Shown in pieces: positions 1-8,290 of a stretch of 35,965 nucleotides of DNA; position 1 is the stretch's first letter, and each line of letters begins with the position of its first letter. Source of the stretch: a virus; the IMG/VR virus record IMGVR_UViG_3300043446_001708, positions 1-35,965 of that record. One strand, given 5' to 3'. The notes beneath the pieces were generated by a model, which did not search any database, was not told the origin of the DNA, and was given only the letters and a program-made list of their open reading frames with translations. The translations under genes and the position numbers were made by a program.

Positions 1-910
1 CACCAGTGGGAAGTTCTAACGCGACAACACCAGTGTTCAGCGTGGCGTTATCTTGCAAAGTGATTTTATAGATGAGCGACTTCTTACCCGCATATCCTGC
101 TGCATACACAGCGTTCTGCCCTGTCGCCACGCCAACCCAACGGAACGATTGGTCGGTTGGAGTGACCACATCTGCTGGACTTCCTCCACTGCTGATAGAC
201 CGCAATTTGTAATCGTGCGCTCCGAACATATAGTTCTTCGCGAACCCAAGCATGTAGTACGAATCGCTGGAGTTGACAAACTTCGATGTCGAAATAGTCC
301 CAGGCGCAGACGCTGGAGTAATCGTGCGAACACCATCACCACTGAAACCCACGAACACAGTCGTGCCATCAGTTGCCATCGACAACACAGTCGTTGCAGA
401 AGGTCCACCCGTACAAGTAGACCAAGTAGGACTCGCAGCAAACGGGTCAGTCGTGTAGCGGATAGCAGTGTCAAGACCCGCATACACATAGCCGTCATTA
501 ATCAACAAATGCTGAGTCGTTGATGCACTGGACAGCGACAACTTAGTGTCATTAAGTAGCGTCAGTTTGCCACGATTCCAAACATTGACACCCTTGCTGG
601 CATAGAAACGGTAGTCGCTTGACTCCGCAACATCGGCGTAGCGTTGCCCCGCCCCACGATGCCATGACACCTCGCCACGCCGCCACAAACCACCAGGGTT
701 AATAGCCGCCTCACCAGGCGCAGTAGACGAATCTTGCGAATCACGCACCCTTTGTTCAAACCCTCGAACAAACTGTCCAGATTTCTGGTCCACCATGTAG
801 GGTCGCCCATTGATAGCAACAGGGAAAACATGGGGAACAAGTTCCGTTGATGCGATACCCGTATAGAACGGGGGTGTGTCAACGAATGGGATTGTGAAAG
901 TGAGGGACAT
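1..910 (-). CDS. Tail protein, N-terminal part (gene continues across the window join)
   Basis: The reverse-strand frame opens at ATG 908-910 and runs off position 1 with no stop. Read on from 35965 the frame is kept (303 codons plus one base here, two bases there), giving a 535-residue protein that ends at 35268. This part has an N-terminal stretch with the segment GGLWRRGEVSWHRGAGQ, then short repeated beta-strand units (VYAGLDTAIRYTTDP, TTVFVGFSGDGVRTI, NAVYAAGYAGKKSLIYKI) that look like propeller blades. Such proteins are common near the end of late operons of actinophages with short tails; a tail-hub, tail-needle or receptor-contact role is inferred from that position. It starts 3 bp after the connector-like gene at 913-1800 and is probably translated with it. 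Confidence 0.75.
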   Translation of the reverse strand, partial: MSLTFTIPFVDTPPFYTGIASTELVPHVFPVAINGRPYMVDQKSGQFVRGFEQRVRDSQDSSTAPGEAAINPGGLWRRGEVSWHRGAGQRYADVAESSDYRFYASKGVNVWNRGKLTLLNDTKLSLSSASTTQHLLINDGYVYAGLDTAIRYTTDPFAASPTWSTCTGGPSATTVLSMATDGTTVFVGFSGDGVRTITPASAPGTISTSKFVNSSDSYYMLGFAKNYMFGAHDYKLRSISSGGSPADVVTPTDQSFRWVGVATGQNAVYAAGYAGKKSLIYKITLQDNATLNTGVVALELPTG

Positions 911-912
911 GG

Positions 913-1800
913 CTAGACCCTAGACATGAATGTGGGGTATTCCCTTGCGAGGCGTGCCGCCTCTGCTGTAATACGGTCACGACGCATACGCAGAAGATTA
1001 TTGATAGAACTGGCAACAGAGCCAGCCTGAACCTCATCACTGCGGCGGGTATCACCTTGCGACTCTGTGAAGTTACGCTTGATTTCACGAGGCGACACCA
1101 AACGAATCTGCGCACCAATCTGCAAAATATCCTCACAAGAGGAAGGCAACCCTGCAATGTTTTGCAAGTTCTGAGACTCTGAGGTAATGTTGGTGAACGG
1201 AGCCTTGTATACGACACGGATGCGTCCAGCCCGCACAGGTTGCTCAAACTTGATACCAAACCCTGCAGTGAAGTCATCATTCGGAAGGTCACGCACCAGT
1301 TTGTATCTACGAATCTGCGGATAATCAACCGAGGTATAACGCAACTGCACCGTGATGATGTCAATAATGGATTGCACTGACGACAGGTTCACCAGTGTGT
1401 CAGTTCCGTTGTAGTCGATGTCAATAGTTTTGACCTGGAACAGTCCGTTCATTGGGCTGGAAAGGTCGTCCAGTTCGGCATTGATTGCTTCAAGAACTTG
1501 GGCGCGAGGAAAACGCGGGTCCGCTGTGACGATTGCCCCCGTTGAATGAGTCGCCGCAGTCGTGCCGTTCCAGCCTCGTTCAACAGTCAGGGTCTTACTA
1601 CCTGAATCAGCAGCCCAAATATACATGAGTTCGCTGTCAATTTGACAGACGATACCTGCACGCAATCCACCAATGTCGTAAGACAGCACAACAGAAGTTG
1701 CCGATGCTGTGACAGCAGCCGACAACTTGTTGCGTTCTTCTACAGTTCCCGACAAAATCTGTCGAAGTGTCCTGTCAACAATGGTGGACGCGGCAGACAT
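913..1800 (-). CDS. Connector-like (head-to-tail attachment) protein
   Basis: A 295-residue protein. The N-terminal third has a short beta domain (LRAGIVCQIDSELMYIWAAD, then TVERGWNGTTAATHSTG) followed by PRFPRAQVLEAINAELDD. The C-terminal 60 residues are helical and strongly charged (IKRNFTESQ, then SINNLLRMRRDRITAEAARL), as in podophage head-tail adaptor proteins whose terminal helix packs on the portal. The start is the ATG directly abutting the TAA of the upstream small gene, so translation is probably coupled. The adaptor role is an inference from shape and position; it could instead be a baseplate or tail-hub component. No catalytic motif is visible. Confidence 0.6.
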   Translation of the reverse strand: MSAASTIVDRTLRQILSGTVEERNKLSAAVTASATSVVLSYDIGGLRAGIVCQIDSELMYIWAADSGSKTLTVERGWNGTTAATHSTGAIVTADPRFPRAQVLEAINAELDDLSSPMNGLFQVKTIDIDYNGTDTLVNLSSVQSIIDIITVQLRYTSVDYPQIRRYKLVRDLPNDDFTAGFGIKFEQPVRAGRIRVVYKAPFTNITSESQNLQNIAGLPSSCEDILQIGAQIRLVSPREIKRNFTESQGDTRRSDEVQAGSVASSINNLLRMRRDRITAEAARLAREYPTFMSRV

Positions 1801-1923
1801 TTACTTCTTTTTCTTGCCCTTGCCTTTGGAGCCGTATTCCTTCATACGCTGCGAAACAGGTTCAGTCTTCTCATGCTTCATCATGGCTTTCTTGGACTTG
1901 TACTTTTCGCCCTTGACGCTCAT
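1801..1923 (-). CDS. Very small Lys-rich basic protein
   Basis: A 40-residue, strongly basic protein (MSVKGEKYKSKKAMMKHEKT at the N-terminus, KGKGKKKK at the C-terminus). The start was chosen because its ATG overlaps the stop of the next upstream gene (ATGA at 1920-1923), a pattern used throughout this genome; a GGAAAG stretch lies further upstream. Three such small basic proteins sit in tandem between 1801 and 2272. Basic tails suggest binding to DNA or to acidic virion surfaces, but no function can be read from the sequence. It is short enough that it might not be expressed. Confidence 0.55.
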   Translation of the reverse strand: MSVKGEKYKSKKAMMKHEKTEPVSQRMKEYGSKGKGKKKK

Positions 1924-2087
1924 TTCTTTTTCTTCTTTCCTGATTTGGCTTTTGCCATCTCGCTCATTCCAATTGCAATTGCTTGCTGGCGAGACTTTAC
2001 CACTGGACCGCCTTTGCCAGAATGAAGAGTTCCAGACTTCCATTCGTGCATGACTTTTTCCATTTTGGTTTTCTTTTTTGCTGCCAT
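1920..2087 (-). CDS. Small basic phage protein, DUF6496-like
   Basis: A 55-residue protein beginning MAAKKKTKMEKVMHEWKSGT. The core LHSGKGGPVVKSRQQAIAIG followed by MSEMAKAK closely matches the pattern of the small DUF6496 proteins found in many phages and bacteria (established pattern from memory, not searched). Its function is unknown. Both ends overlap neighbours: its ATG shares one base with the TGA of the gene at 2087-2272 (TGATG), and its TGA overlaps the next ATG (ATGA). That tight coupling argues that it is real despite its size. Confidence 0.7.
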   Translation of the reverse strand: MAAKKKTKMEKVMHEWKSGTLHSGKGGPVVKSRQQAIAIGMSEMAKAKSGKKKKK

Positions 2088-2272
2088 CACTTTATCTTCT
2101 TCTTGACTCCGCTGACCTTCTTCAGACGCGGGTTGGCTTTCACAGCAGATGGTGAGGCTTTGCGTGCGCCAGCAGCAAGAATTGCGCCTGCTCGTTCCAT
2201 GCTGACACCTTGTTTGCTGGCAATCTTGGCTTGAACAGCCTTGAATCCTGGGTGCTTCTTCTTTGCTGCCAT
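2087..2272 (-). CDS. Small basic phage protein (KHPGFKAVQ family)
   Basis: A 61-residue protein starting at the ATG preceded by AAGGAG seven bases upstream, an excellent ribosome-binding site; a longer upstream extension in the same frame lacks one. It has a helical, Lys-rich sequence: KHPGFKAVQAKIASKQGVSM, ERAGAILAAGARKASP, and a basic tail. The middle ERAGAILAAG resembles a short helix-helix unit that recurs in uncharacterised phage proteins. It is translationally linked to the DUF6496-like gene that follows. The function is unknown. The three adjacent basic proteins may be minor virion or DNA-condensing components, but that is speculation. Confidence 0.7.
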   Translation of the reverse strand: MAAKKKHPGFKAVQAKIASKQGVSMERAGAILAAGARKASPSAVKANPRLKKVSGVKKKIK

Positions 2273-2315
2273 AGGGGTTCTCCTTCTGAGGGGTGGTTCT
2301 AGCCTACCAAAGTGG

Positions 2316-2540
2316 CTATTCGGCAAGTTTGGCGAGTTCTTCTTGGTGCAAGTTGATGGCTTCTTCAAGGATGGTGAGGGCTTGATTGGCTTGTTCGATG
2401 CCGTCGGCGTTGCCTGTGCGGGTGGCAAGGTCGCGGTTCATTTGGTGTTGCCATGCTTCGGCAGCGAACTGTTGAAGTCGCTGTTCAAGGATGGCTTTCT
2501 TCTGTTCAGAAGAGAGTAGGTCGCTGTAGTTGATGGTCAT
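2316..2540 (-). CDS. Small helical protein, function unknown
   Basis: A 74-residue protein, almost entirely alpha-helical by composition, rich in Gln, Glu and Ala (SSEQKKAILEQRLQQFAAEA; ALTILEEAINLHQEELAKL). The second half has heptad spacing and could form a coiled coil. AAGGAAA lies about seven bases before its ATG. It lies between the Mtd/C1q-like fibre gene and the small basic genes, so a role as a fibre chaperone or minor tail component is possible, but nothing in the sequence proves this. Confidence 0.65.
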   Translation of the reverse strand: MTINYSDLLSSEQKKAILEQRLQQFAAEAWQHQMNRDLATRTGNADGIEQANQALTILEEAINLHQEELAKLAE

Positions 2541-2561
2541 TGGGTTTCCTTCGTGTTGAGG

Positions 2562-3167
2562 TTATGCGCCGAGGTAGACGGCAGAGAGCGAAGTATAGGT
2601 TCCTGCAAGTGCGTTGAGTGCGCCGCCACTGTCTTGAAATCCGTACATTTCTACATAGTCTGTGGCGGTGAGGGATAGGACTGTGGAGGCTGTGAGTAGG
2701 GTTGCGGAGAGGGCGGCAGCATTGGCAGGTGCGCGTGTGGATGCGTCTAGTACACCGTTCTTGTAGATGGCACAGTATCGGTTTCCTGTTGCTGAGGCGG
2801 CAATGCCGATGGTGGCGGTGATGAGGTATTTGCCTGCGAATCCCGAAGGGATTGTGATACGGCTGGAGTTTGTTGATGGGTCGTGAAAACTGTTGGTGTC
2901 AAAAATTTCGGTGTCGCTTGTTCCAAACAAAATTGCTGTTACAGTTCCGCTGGTGAGTGATTGTGCTACTCCTTTTTCTAGTTTGCAGCCAATCACCGAG
3001 GATGATGCGGCGATACCGAGGGCTGTCCATGTGGAGGAGCCGTTGCCGATTTTGAGGAGGTTGTTGGTGGTGTCGAAGCCAAGTTCTCCTGCGGCGAGGG
3101 TTGGGTTGGTGGTTGACCAGTTTGTTGCGGTGTCGCGTCGTATTTGGATTTTTGTTAATGCGGGCAT
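2562..3167 (-). CDS. Tail fibre protein: Mtd-like N-terminus plus C1q-like domain
   Basis: A 201-residue protein. Residues 5-55 (IQIRRDTATNWSTTNPTLAA, then GELGFDTTNNLLKIGNGSS) match the N-terminal domain of the major tropism determinant family, a trimerisation and attachment module at the base of fibres. Residues 85-201 look like a C1q/TNF-type jelly roll (ITIPSGFAGKYLITATIGIA, RYCAIYKNGVL), a frequent receptor-binding head. Its ATG overlaps the stop of the long fibre gene (TAATG). Host-receptor recognition is inferred from the domains. No variable repeat or reverse transcriptase is nearby, so there is no sign of diversity generation. Confidence 0.75.
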   Translation of the reverse strand: MPALTKIQIRRDTATNWSTTNPTLAAGELGFDTTNNLLKIGNGSSTWTALGIAASSSVIGCKLEKGVAQSLTSGTVTAILFGTSDTEIFDTNSFHDPSTNSSRITIPSGFAGKYLITATIGIAASATGNRYCAIYKNGVLDASTRAPANAAALSATLLTASTVLSLTATDYVEMYGFQDSGGALNALAGTYTSLSAVYLGA

Positions 3168-5266
3168 TATGCAGTTCCCCCGTCAATAGATGTGAATTGT
3201 GCGTTACCTGCGGAATCAACCTTAGCGATGATTGTGCCGGATGAGTTTAGCCATTGTTGAAGGTCGGCGGTCGGCGTCGCCGCCGTGTTCTGAACACGGA
3301 AAGCAACATTTCCTGCCGTGCCAGTCCTCAACTCAATACCAGATGTGGAGAATTTAATTAAACCATGTGCGCTGTTTGAGTTGTTGGATATTTGACTGGA
3401 TGACGGAAGTTGAAAAGTTGACGCAAAAAGCGTTCCGTTTGCCGACATTGAGCCGATTATTGTGCCGCTGGTGTCTTTCCATTCGGTGAGATTTCCTGTC
3501 GGGGTGGCGTTCGTGTTCTGCACCGTAATCGGAATGTTTGCTGCCACCGAGGTCGTGAACTGTGCGCCCGTGCTAGCAAAAGCAATCTGAAGGTTCGCCG
3601 CCGCAGAAACCTGCACAATATTTGAAAGGCGAAGTGTTCCTCCAGAGTTCATTGACGCAACAAGTGTTCCAGAAGAACTTTGCCATTCCTGAAGGCTCAC
3701 TTGTGATGATGCGGCTGCCCTGACAACCAACCCAACAGTTCCAGCAGACCTTGCCGTGACGCTTGCCTGCGTTGGAACGCTTGTCGTACCCGACACCGTT
3801 GAAGCACCGAGGTTGCTTCCTGAGGTGGTGACCGTGTAGGTCGTGGAACCAGTGACGGTTGCAATGTATGTACCGTTATAGCCAGATGGAGTCATGCCTG
3901 TAATAGTGACCAAATCACCTGTGGCAAGTCCGTGCGCGGATGCAGTGGTGAGGGTGGCAGTAGTACCTGAGGATGTGCCGCTTGTTGCGCCACCTGTCGC
4001 AACGGTGATTGGTGCGGTAGAACCTGTGTATGTTTGCCCGATTGCGTTAACACCAGCCAATGCGGAAGCACCAGTTGTTTCCCACACCATCAAATCAGCA
4101 ATTTGATTGCTTGTTCCCCTAACAGCAAGTCCGATAACTCCCGTGTTTCCAGTGTATGCAGTTGTGCGGCGACCACTCGCTACTGCGCCACTTAATCCTA
4201 CGGAAGTGTTGAAGGTTGCTTGTCCGCCAACATATAAAGTTCCTGCGCTGCCGATATTAGCGAGAACGGTTCCTGCGGAGTCTTGCCATTCTTGAAGGTT
4301 CGCGGTCTGCGAAGCCGCACCGCGAACGACGAAACCAACAGCAGAAGCACTTTGACCAAATACGCTGAACAACGCAGGGTACGAAGTCGCCGCTTGACCC
4401 CAAACAACAGAACCCCCAGAGTTCATCATCATGCGATAAGCACTTGCCGTGAAATCGTAAATGTAGAAATAGGTGTCGTAGTTTCCTGTCACACCAGAAG
4501 TGATGTTGTAGGTACGACTTGTGCCTTGAAGTTGAACAGCATTGGACACCAACATTCGTCCGTCGTTCTTGATGCTTGCAAGAATGGTTCCTGTTGAGTC
4601 CTGCCACTCAGTCAGGTTGGCTGTTTGACCAGCCGCACCCTTCACAATCAAACCCTTCGTCGCCGCCGCACCAGTATTCAGCGTTTGCGGACCAGTCGTA
4701 AAAGCGTTAGCCGCACCCAACTGCGCATAACGAGCATCATTTGTCGTGTTCTGTGCCGTCTGGTCAAACGCGACCGTCTGCGTACCAGAGTTGTAAGTAA
4801 TCGGAGAAGTCGCCGCGACCACACCTGTTGGACCCGTCGCACCAGTCGCCCCTGTAGCACCCGTAGCACCCGTAGCACCCGTGTCACCTGTTGCCCCTGT
4901 TGCGCCCGTTGCACCAGTTGCTCCAGTAGGACCGATTGGACCAACATCACCTTGCGGACCTGTTGCGCCAGTGTCACCTTTGACACCTTGCGGACCTGTC
5001 GGACCAACAGAACCAGTATCACCTTTTACACCTTGCGGACCAGTGATACCTTGCGGACCTGATGGACCAGCAGGACCAGTCGGACCTTGTGGTCCTTGCG
5101 GACCAGCCGCAGACGAACCAACAATCGTAATAGCAGGACCAAAACTTGCTGTCGTCACAACAGGGGTGAGAAGCGCACCAACTGTTTCCACTGTTGAAGT
5201 GACAGTGATGTCAAATGAATCGAAGTCTGTGCTTCCCCGATTGACGGTAATGAGCGTAGTCGCCAT
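3167..5266 (-). CDS. Long tail fibre with collagen-like region and degenerate beta repeats
   Basis: A 699-residue protein. Residues 1-50 form a beta-rich base; residues 55-148 are uninterrupted Gly-X-Y collagen-like triplets ([14 protein letters not shown], then GATGATGATGAT). The remainder contains about six copies of a degenerate unit of the form V-x-A-x3-Q-T-A-N-L-x-E-W-Q-D-S-x-G-T-x-L-A-S-I followed by Gly-Thr-Leu, separated by variable inserts. One insert ([20 protein letters not shown]) is a small beta module often seen in phage fibres. Collagen triplets in phage fibres form rigid trimeric rods, so this is probably the main extended fibre. It starts 3 bp after the Ig-like gene and ends in a TAATG overlap. 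Confidence 0.8.
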   Translation of the reverse strand: MATTLITVNRGSTDFDSFDITVTSTVETVGALLTPVVTTASFGPAITIVGSSAAGPQGPQGPTGPAGPSGPQGITGPQGVKGDTGSVGPTGPQGVKGDTGATGPQGDVGPIGPTGATGATGATGATGDTGATGATGATGATGATGPTGVVAATSPITYNSGTQTVAFDQTAQNTTNDARYAQLGAANAFTTGPQTLNTGAAATKGLIVKGAAGQTANLTEWQDSTGTILASIKNDGRMLVSNAVQLQGTSRTYNITSGVTGNYDTYFYIYDFTASAYRMMMNSGGSVVWGQAATSYPALFSVFGQSASAVGFVVRGAASQTANLQEWQDSAGTVLANIGSAGTLYVGGQATFNTSVGLSGAVASGRRTTAYTGNTGVIGLAVRGTSNQIADLMVWETTGASALAGVNAIGQTYTGSTAPITVATGGATSGTSSGTTATLTTASAHGLATGDLVTITGMTPSGYNGTYIATVTGSTTYTVTTSGSNLGASTVSGTTSVPTQASVTARSAGTVGLVVRAAASSQVSLQEWQSSSGTLVASMNSGGTLRLSNIVQVSAAANLQIAFASTGAQFTTSVAANIPITVQNTNATPTGNLTEWKDTSGTIIGSMSANGTLFASTFQLPSSSQISNNSNSAHGLIKFSTSGIELRTGTAGNVAFRVQNTAATPTADLQQWLNSSGTIIAKVDSAGNAQFTSIDGGTA
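4823..5104 (-). repeat. Collagen-like Gly-X-Y coding repeat in the fibre gene
   Basis: This segment encodes about 94 residues of Gly-X-Y triplets. The end proximal to the N-terminus uses GPQ, GPT and GVK triplets; the distal end is a run of GAT triplets encoded by near-identical 9-base units. Low-complexity DNA of this kind is prone to slippage, so the triplet number may differ between related phages or within an assembly. Confidence 0.8.
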
Positions 5267-5269
5267 AAC

Positions 5270-5608
5270 CTACCGTGTTACATCGGCTAGAACCGTGACA
5301 GTCCCCGCGAGAAGAGTGGAAATGACACCACTAGCATTTTCTTGCAAATCCCAAAAATAGTTGCCAGCAGACAACAATGCAGAATTAGCAGCAGACAAAG
5401 TGCAAGTGACTTGACCGTTGCTTCCACTGGTAACAGTGCAAGAAAATGATGCCTTGACGGTGGATGAATCTGGAGTGGAACGAATCTGAGCAGTGTAGGT
5501 GCGCCCCGTGATATTGATGGGTGTGGTTCCATCAGAGGTGATAGTCAACACCAAAGTTTCCGTGTCTCCACGGGTAATGGTGAGGTCTTGGTCAGCGGGA
5601 ACAGCCAT
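5270..5608 (-). CDS. Ig-like / BppU-N-like tail-associated protein
   Basis: A 112-residue all-beta protein. The opening [20 protein letters not shown] and the later [18 protein letters not shown] fit the N-terminal domain of upper-baseplate (BppU-like) proteins and related Ig-fold phage proteins that plug fibres into the tail. A strong AGGAGG ribosome-binding site lies 5 bases before the ATG. It lies directly upstream of the long collagen fibre gene, so a fibre-attachment role is the best inference. The fold assignment comes from pattern only; a decoration protein is an alternative. Confidence 0.65.
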   Translation of the reverse strand: MAVPADQDLTITRGDTETLVLTITSDGTTPINITGRTYTAQIRSTPDSSTVKASFSCTVTSGSNGQVTCTLSAANSALLSAGNYFWDLQENASGVISTLLAGTVTVLADVTR

Positions 5609-5617
5609 AATTGCCTC

Positions 5618-6739
5618 CTAGAGTATCATGCCAGCGTCTTGCAAGACATCCCGCACCCCTGGAAAAACAGTCTGAGTTTCGCCTTTTGCCATACGAATAT
5701 GAAAGTTACCGATGTCTGCCTCAACTTTTCTTGCCGCTGTTACCTCCACTCGTGCCGTGTTTGCTGGCTGCCACACATCCATAGATACAGTGCCTGTTGT
5801 CGGTTGGATAGTTTTCAATAGTTTGTCCGTGGCTTTTGTCCAAGAGAATTGACGGGCAAAGATAGAGGCAGCCAACCCTTTCTCTTTGGCTTTGTCACGA
5901 TTATCCAAGACCCAGGAGATTTCATTTTGGAGGGATTCAACAATCGGGCTGTCCCATAATCCGTCACAGTAGAACTTGTCGTATGTGGCTGGTTCTTCAA
6001 CTGTTTCAATGATGCGGGTGGCAAGATGGCTGAAGACACGATGACCAGAGGTGTCCGTCATTAAGACAGGAATCCCTGCGCACATAGCCTGCAATGGCAT
6101 CAATCCCCATCCTTCGCCGCGAGAAGCAGCAATGAAACAATCTGCAGACCGATATAAGCCACGCTCCTCCTCCATTGACATCCATTCTTTATAGACAAAA
6201 ATAGATTTGTGGTCTAGTTCTGGTATCCCACCAATCGTATCGGGAGTACCTTTGATGACAAGTTCTGCGCCAGCAGGATTCAACTGAGTCCACGCCTCCA
6301 CCACAGCATCCAACCCTTTGCGTTTCCAATGCGACCCACCAGCCAGAAACCTGAATCGTTCATTCGGTTCTCGTTCAACTGGTTTCCAAAATTTCTCATC
6401 CACGCCCAATGGGACAACTGCCACATTGTCGTGATACTGCGCAAACAGTTCACGGTTATGTTCACACGGCACAAGCACCTGGTCGAACATGGGGATGTAT
6501 TCATGGTATGTGGCAGGGAGAACATTGGTTTCCCACATCGTAAAAACTATTTTGCGTTGCCCTTGCCACCAGCCGTTTGCCATATTCGGAATGAGCATGT
6601 CAATGGAAACTTCCGCATTGTCTACAAGGTCAACCTTTTTGGACAGATGTTGGACGAAACTTGTGTGCATCCTTCCGTAGCCAAAAGTTGTGCCACCTGG
6701 ACCGCGAACAGTTAGATAATTCCTGTCTCCACTTGCCAT
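5618..6739 (-). CDS. Glycosyltransferase, GT-B fold, GT4-like
   Basis: A 373-residue protein. Residues 1-120 form an N-terminal Rossmann-like half, and the C-terminal half carries the nucleotide-sugar site: HWKRKG near 138-142 (phosphate-binding basic residues) and RGEGWGLMPLQAMCAGIPV at 207-225. In most GT4 enzymes that stretch is the E-x7-E motif; here the second Glu is Gln (position 217), which could alter activity. The last 55 residues are an extra tail (MDVWQPANTARVEV onwards) beyond the usual fold. The ATG has AAGGAAG upstream and overlaps the preceding gene by 28 bp. Lying between capsid and fibre genes, it may glycosylate virion proteins or modify the host surface (inference). Confidence 0.8.
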   Translation of the reverse strand: MASGDRNYLTVRGPGGTTFGYGRMHTSFVQHLSKKVDLVDNAEVSIDMLIPNMANGWWQGQRKIVFTMWETNVLPATYHEYIPMFDQVLVPCEHNRELFAQYHDNVAVVPLGVDEKFWKPVEREPNERFRFLAGGSHWKRKGLDAVVEAWTQLNPAGAELVIKGTPDTIGGIPELDHKSIFVYKEWMSMEEERGLYRSADCFIAASRGEGWGLMPLQAMCAGIPVLMTDTSGHRVFSHLATRIIETVEEPATYDKFYCDGLWDSPIVESLQNEISWVLDNRDKAKEKGLAASIFARQFSWTKATDKLLKTIQPTTGTVSMDVWQPANTARVEVTAARKVEADIGNFHIRMAKGETQTVFPGVRDVLQDAGMIL

Positions 6740-6999
6740 GCTTCCTTCGCCTTCCTTTCGACCTCTGCCGCCCCATCAATTCGTTTAGGCTGCAATCCGT
6801 CCTGACGAAGCCGTTTATATGCGGGCATGTCCCGATTCCAGGCTTTTTCCGTGCGGTTGATTTCGTCAACCTTGCCGCCACGAGTAGTAGTCGTATTAGC
6901 CCCCATGCGCACATTAGCAACACGACATCCAAAACATCCTTCAACATTTAAATCTGGGTGTGTTTCTCTATGCTTCAATGTAATCGCCGTACCCCGCAC
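6712..6999 (-). CDS. Conserved small phage protein with CxxC motif
   Basis: Up to 95 residues. Near the N-terminus it has KHRETHPDLNVEGCFGCRVA, a His/Cys cluster (CFGC) that could bind zinc, and the C-terminal half is charged and helical (YKRLRQDGLQPKRIDGAAEV). This arrangement recurs in actinophage late operons downstream of capsid genes (from memory, not searched). The start given is GTG at 6999 without a clear ribosome-binding site; a TTG at 6978, just before KHRETHP, gives 88 residues and is equally possible. It overlaps the gene before it by 32 bp and the glycosyltransferase after it by 28 bp. The function is unknown. Confidence 0.6.
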   Translation of the reverse strand: MRGTAITLKHRETHPDLNVEGCFGCRVANVRMGANTTTTRGGKVDEINRTEKAWNRDMPAYKRLRQDGLQPKRIDGAAEVERKAKEAWQVETGII

Positions 7000-7225
7000 C
7001 AGTCAATATCGTTGCTTCCGATTCAGAAATCAATGTCCTGTGTCCCCCATAATACACGGTGGAAACAGACGACCACGACGCTGGCTGATTTTCTGTGACA
7101 ACCCCATCGGTGGTGATGAACACATTAACTCCGCGTGATGTTGGAGCAAGATGATTGAAAATGTTTGTGCCGTATTCATCCAAATACACGACATCGTTTC
7201 GTGTTGGTGGTGTGAAATACGGCAT
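6968..7225 (-). CDS. Small conserved protein following the capsid gene
   Basis: An 85-residue beta-rich protein: MPYFTPPTRNDVVYLDEYGT, then SRGVNVFITTDGVVTENQP, YYGGHRTLISESEA and a C-terminal LTGAGYGDYIEA. Similar short proteins sit directly after the major capsid gene in many actinophage and environmental phage genomes; a head-completion or decoration role is possible but unproven. The chosen ATG is the first one after the terminator hairpin at 7240-7271. It has no Shine-Dalgarno sequence, so it may be read from a leaderless or weakly initiated message. Confidence 0.6.
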   Translation of the reverse strand: MPYFTPPTRNDVVYLDEYGTNIFNHLAPTSRGVNVFITTDGVVTENQPASWSSVSTVYYGGHRTLISESEATILTGAGYGDYIEA

Positions 7226-7239
7226 AAAAGAACAATAGC

Positions 7240-7271
7240 AAAAGCCCCCCTGCCTTACGACAGAGGGGCTT
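7240..7271 (-). terminator. Hairpin terminator after the major capsid gene
   Basis: Read on the reverse strand, an 11-bp stem (one G-U wobble) closes an 8-base loop and is followed by TTTTGC. It starts 19 bp after the capsid stop codon and probably ends or attenuates the capsid transcript, making capsid mRNA more abundant than the downstream tail genes. The upper stem and loop read CTGTCGTAAGGCAG on the reverse strand, a one-mismatch copy of the palindrome dispersed over this genome. Confidence 0.75.
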
Positions 7272-7290
7272 CTACTAGCAGTAGTTGAAA

Positions 7291-8262
7291 CTACGAAGCG
7301 TTCGTGCCGATTGACGAAGACGATTCGATGCGACGAAGGCTTGCCTCGCGGAAGCGACCATAGCCACCCAACCAGTACCAACCCAACGGCTGGAGGCGGT
7401 TCAAGTAGTCAGTCGTGTTCCCACGAACAATCTTCGGCACTGCGCCGTTTCCGTCCTGGATGCTGTGTGCCTTCGCAAGAGCCTGACGACCCATGACATG
7501 CGTGCAGTACACATCGATGGTTCCCGTGCTTCCCGAACCGTTCGAGGCGTTCGTGAACACCTTTGCGCGAGGAGTCTCAATGAAACGAACCGACTCAAAG
7601 AGTCCAATTTCGCCGTTGTAGATTCCCATGCCAGCGGTGTAGTTCTGCGGGGTGCGCCATGCTGCCGCGTCCGTGGAACTACGGAAGTCGTAGGACACAT
7701 CAGGGTGGATGTAACCCATGTACGAACCGTTGAAGGTTGCAACATTTGCGCCGCGCAACTGTGCCACGACCTTGCGAACATCGTCTGCGGAGATGATGTC
7801 TGCTGCCTTGACAGTCGTGCGGCTCGTCGGGTCGGTGGTTCCGCCCGTACCGTACACAACATTGGTTCCGCCTGCGAGGACATCACGGACAACCTGGTCC
7901 ATTGAGTCACCAGCGTTGTAACCGATGATGTTTGCGGCTGCTGCGTCAACATCAAGGAACGCGGTTCCGCGCAACTTGGCTGTCGTGACAACGGCGTTGC
8001 CGTATTCGTTGAGGGTAACCGTGACCTGGCTGTCCGAAAGGGCAGTTGGGGTGACATCGGTTGTCTCGCTGAGGGTGGATGTTGCGGCGGCGATGTCAGC
8101 GAAAATCGTGAAGGTCACGCCCGAACCAGGCATTGCCTGCTGCGTCGGCTGAACATCTGCTGCCTGGTCGAACAGGAGTTCTGAACGCAACGCGAAGTAA
8201 GCGAGGCGGTCAAAAGCAACCTGGTCAACCGAAAGGGACGAGGTGGTTGTCTCGTTTGCCAT
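7291..8262 (-). CDS. Major capsid protein, N4-gp56-like
   Basis: A 323-residue protein with the features of the N4-gp56 capsid family: SETTDVTPTALSDSQVTVTL, then an Ala-rich EYGNAVVTTAKLRGTAFLDV segment, DDVRKVVAQLRGANV, the YMGYIHPDVSYDFRS stretch and GEIGLFESVRFIETPR. The length suits an HK97-fold shell subunit. AGGAAAAAATC precedes its ATG. It lies between the scaffold gene (8291-8731) and a strong terminator, the classical position. It is the most securely placed structural gene of the window; the family name is from recall of the pattern. Confidence 0.9.
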   Translation of the reverse strand: MANETTTSSLSVDQVAFDRLAYFALRSELLFDQAADVQPTQQAMPGSGVTFTIFADIAAATSTLSETTDVTPTALSDSQVTVTLNEYGNAVVTTAKLRGTAFLDVDAAAANIIGYNAGDSMDQVVRDVLAGGTNVVYGTGGTTDPTSRTTVKAADIISADDVRKVVAQLRGANVATFNGSYMGYIHPDVSYDFRSSTDAAAWRTPQNYTAGMGIYNGEIGLFESVRFIETPRAKVFTNASNGSGSTGTIDVYCTHVMGRQALAKAHSIQDGNGAVPKIVRGNTTDYLNRLQPLGWYWLGGYGRFREASLRRIESSSSIGTNAS

Positions 8263-8290
8263 TTTGATTTTTTCCTATCTGGAGAAGTGG

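Noticed and set aside
4823-5104. CRISPR-like array
   Set aside because: The regular units are 9-base coding triplets of a collagen-like rod, with no spacers.
2562-5266. Diversity-generating retroelement suggested by the Mtd-like fibre domain
   Set aside because: There is no reverse transcriptase gene, template repeat or variable-repeat pair; only the N-terminal attachment domain resembles Mtd.
4881-5360. 159-codon forward frame with repeated Pro-Val-Ala
   Set aside because: It is the mirror of the collagen-like repeat of the fibre gene.
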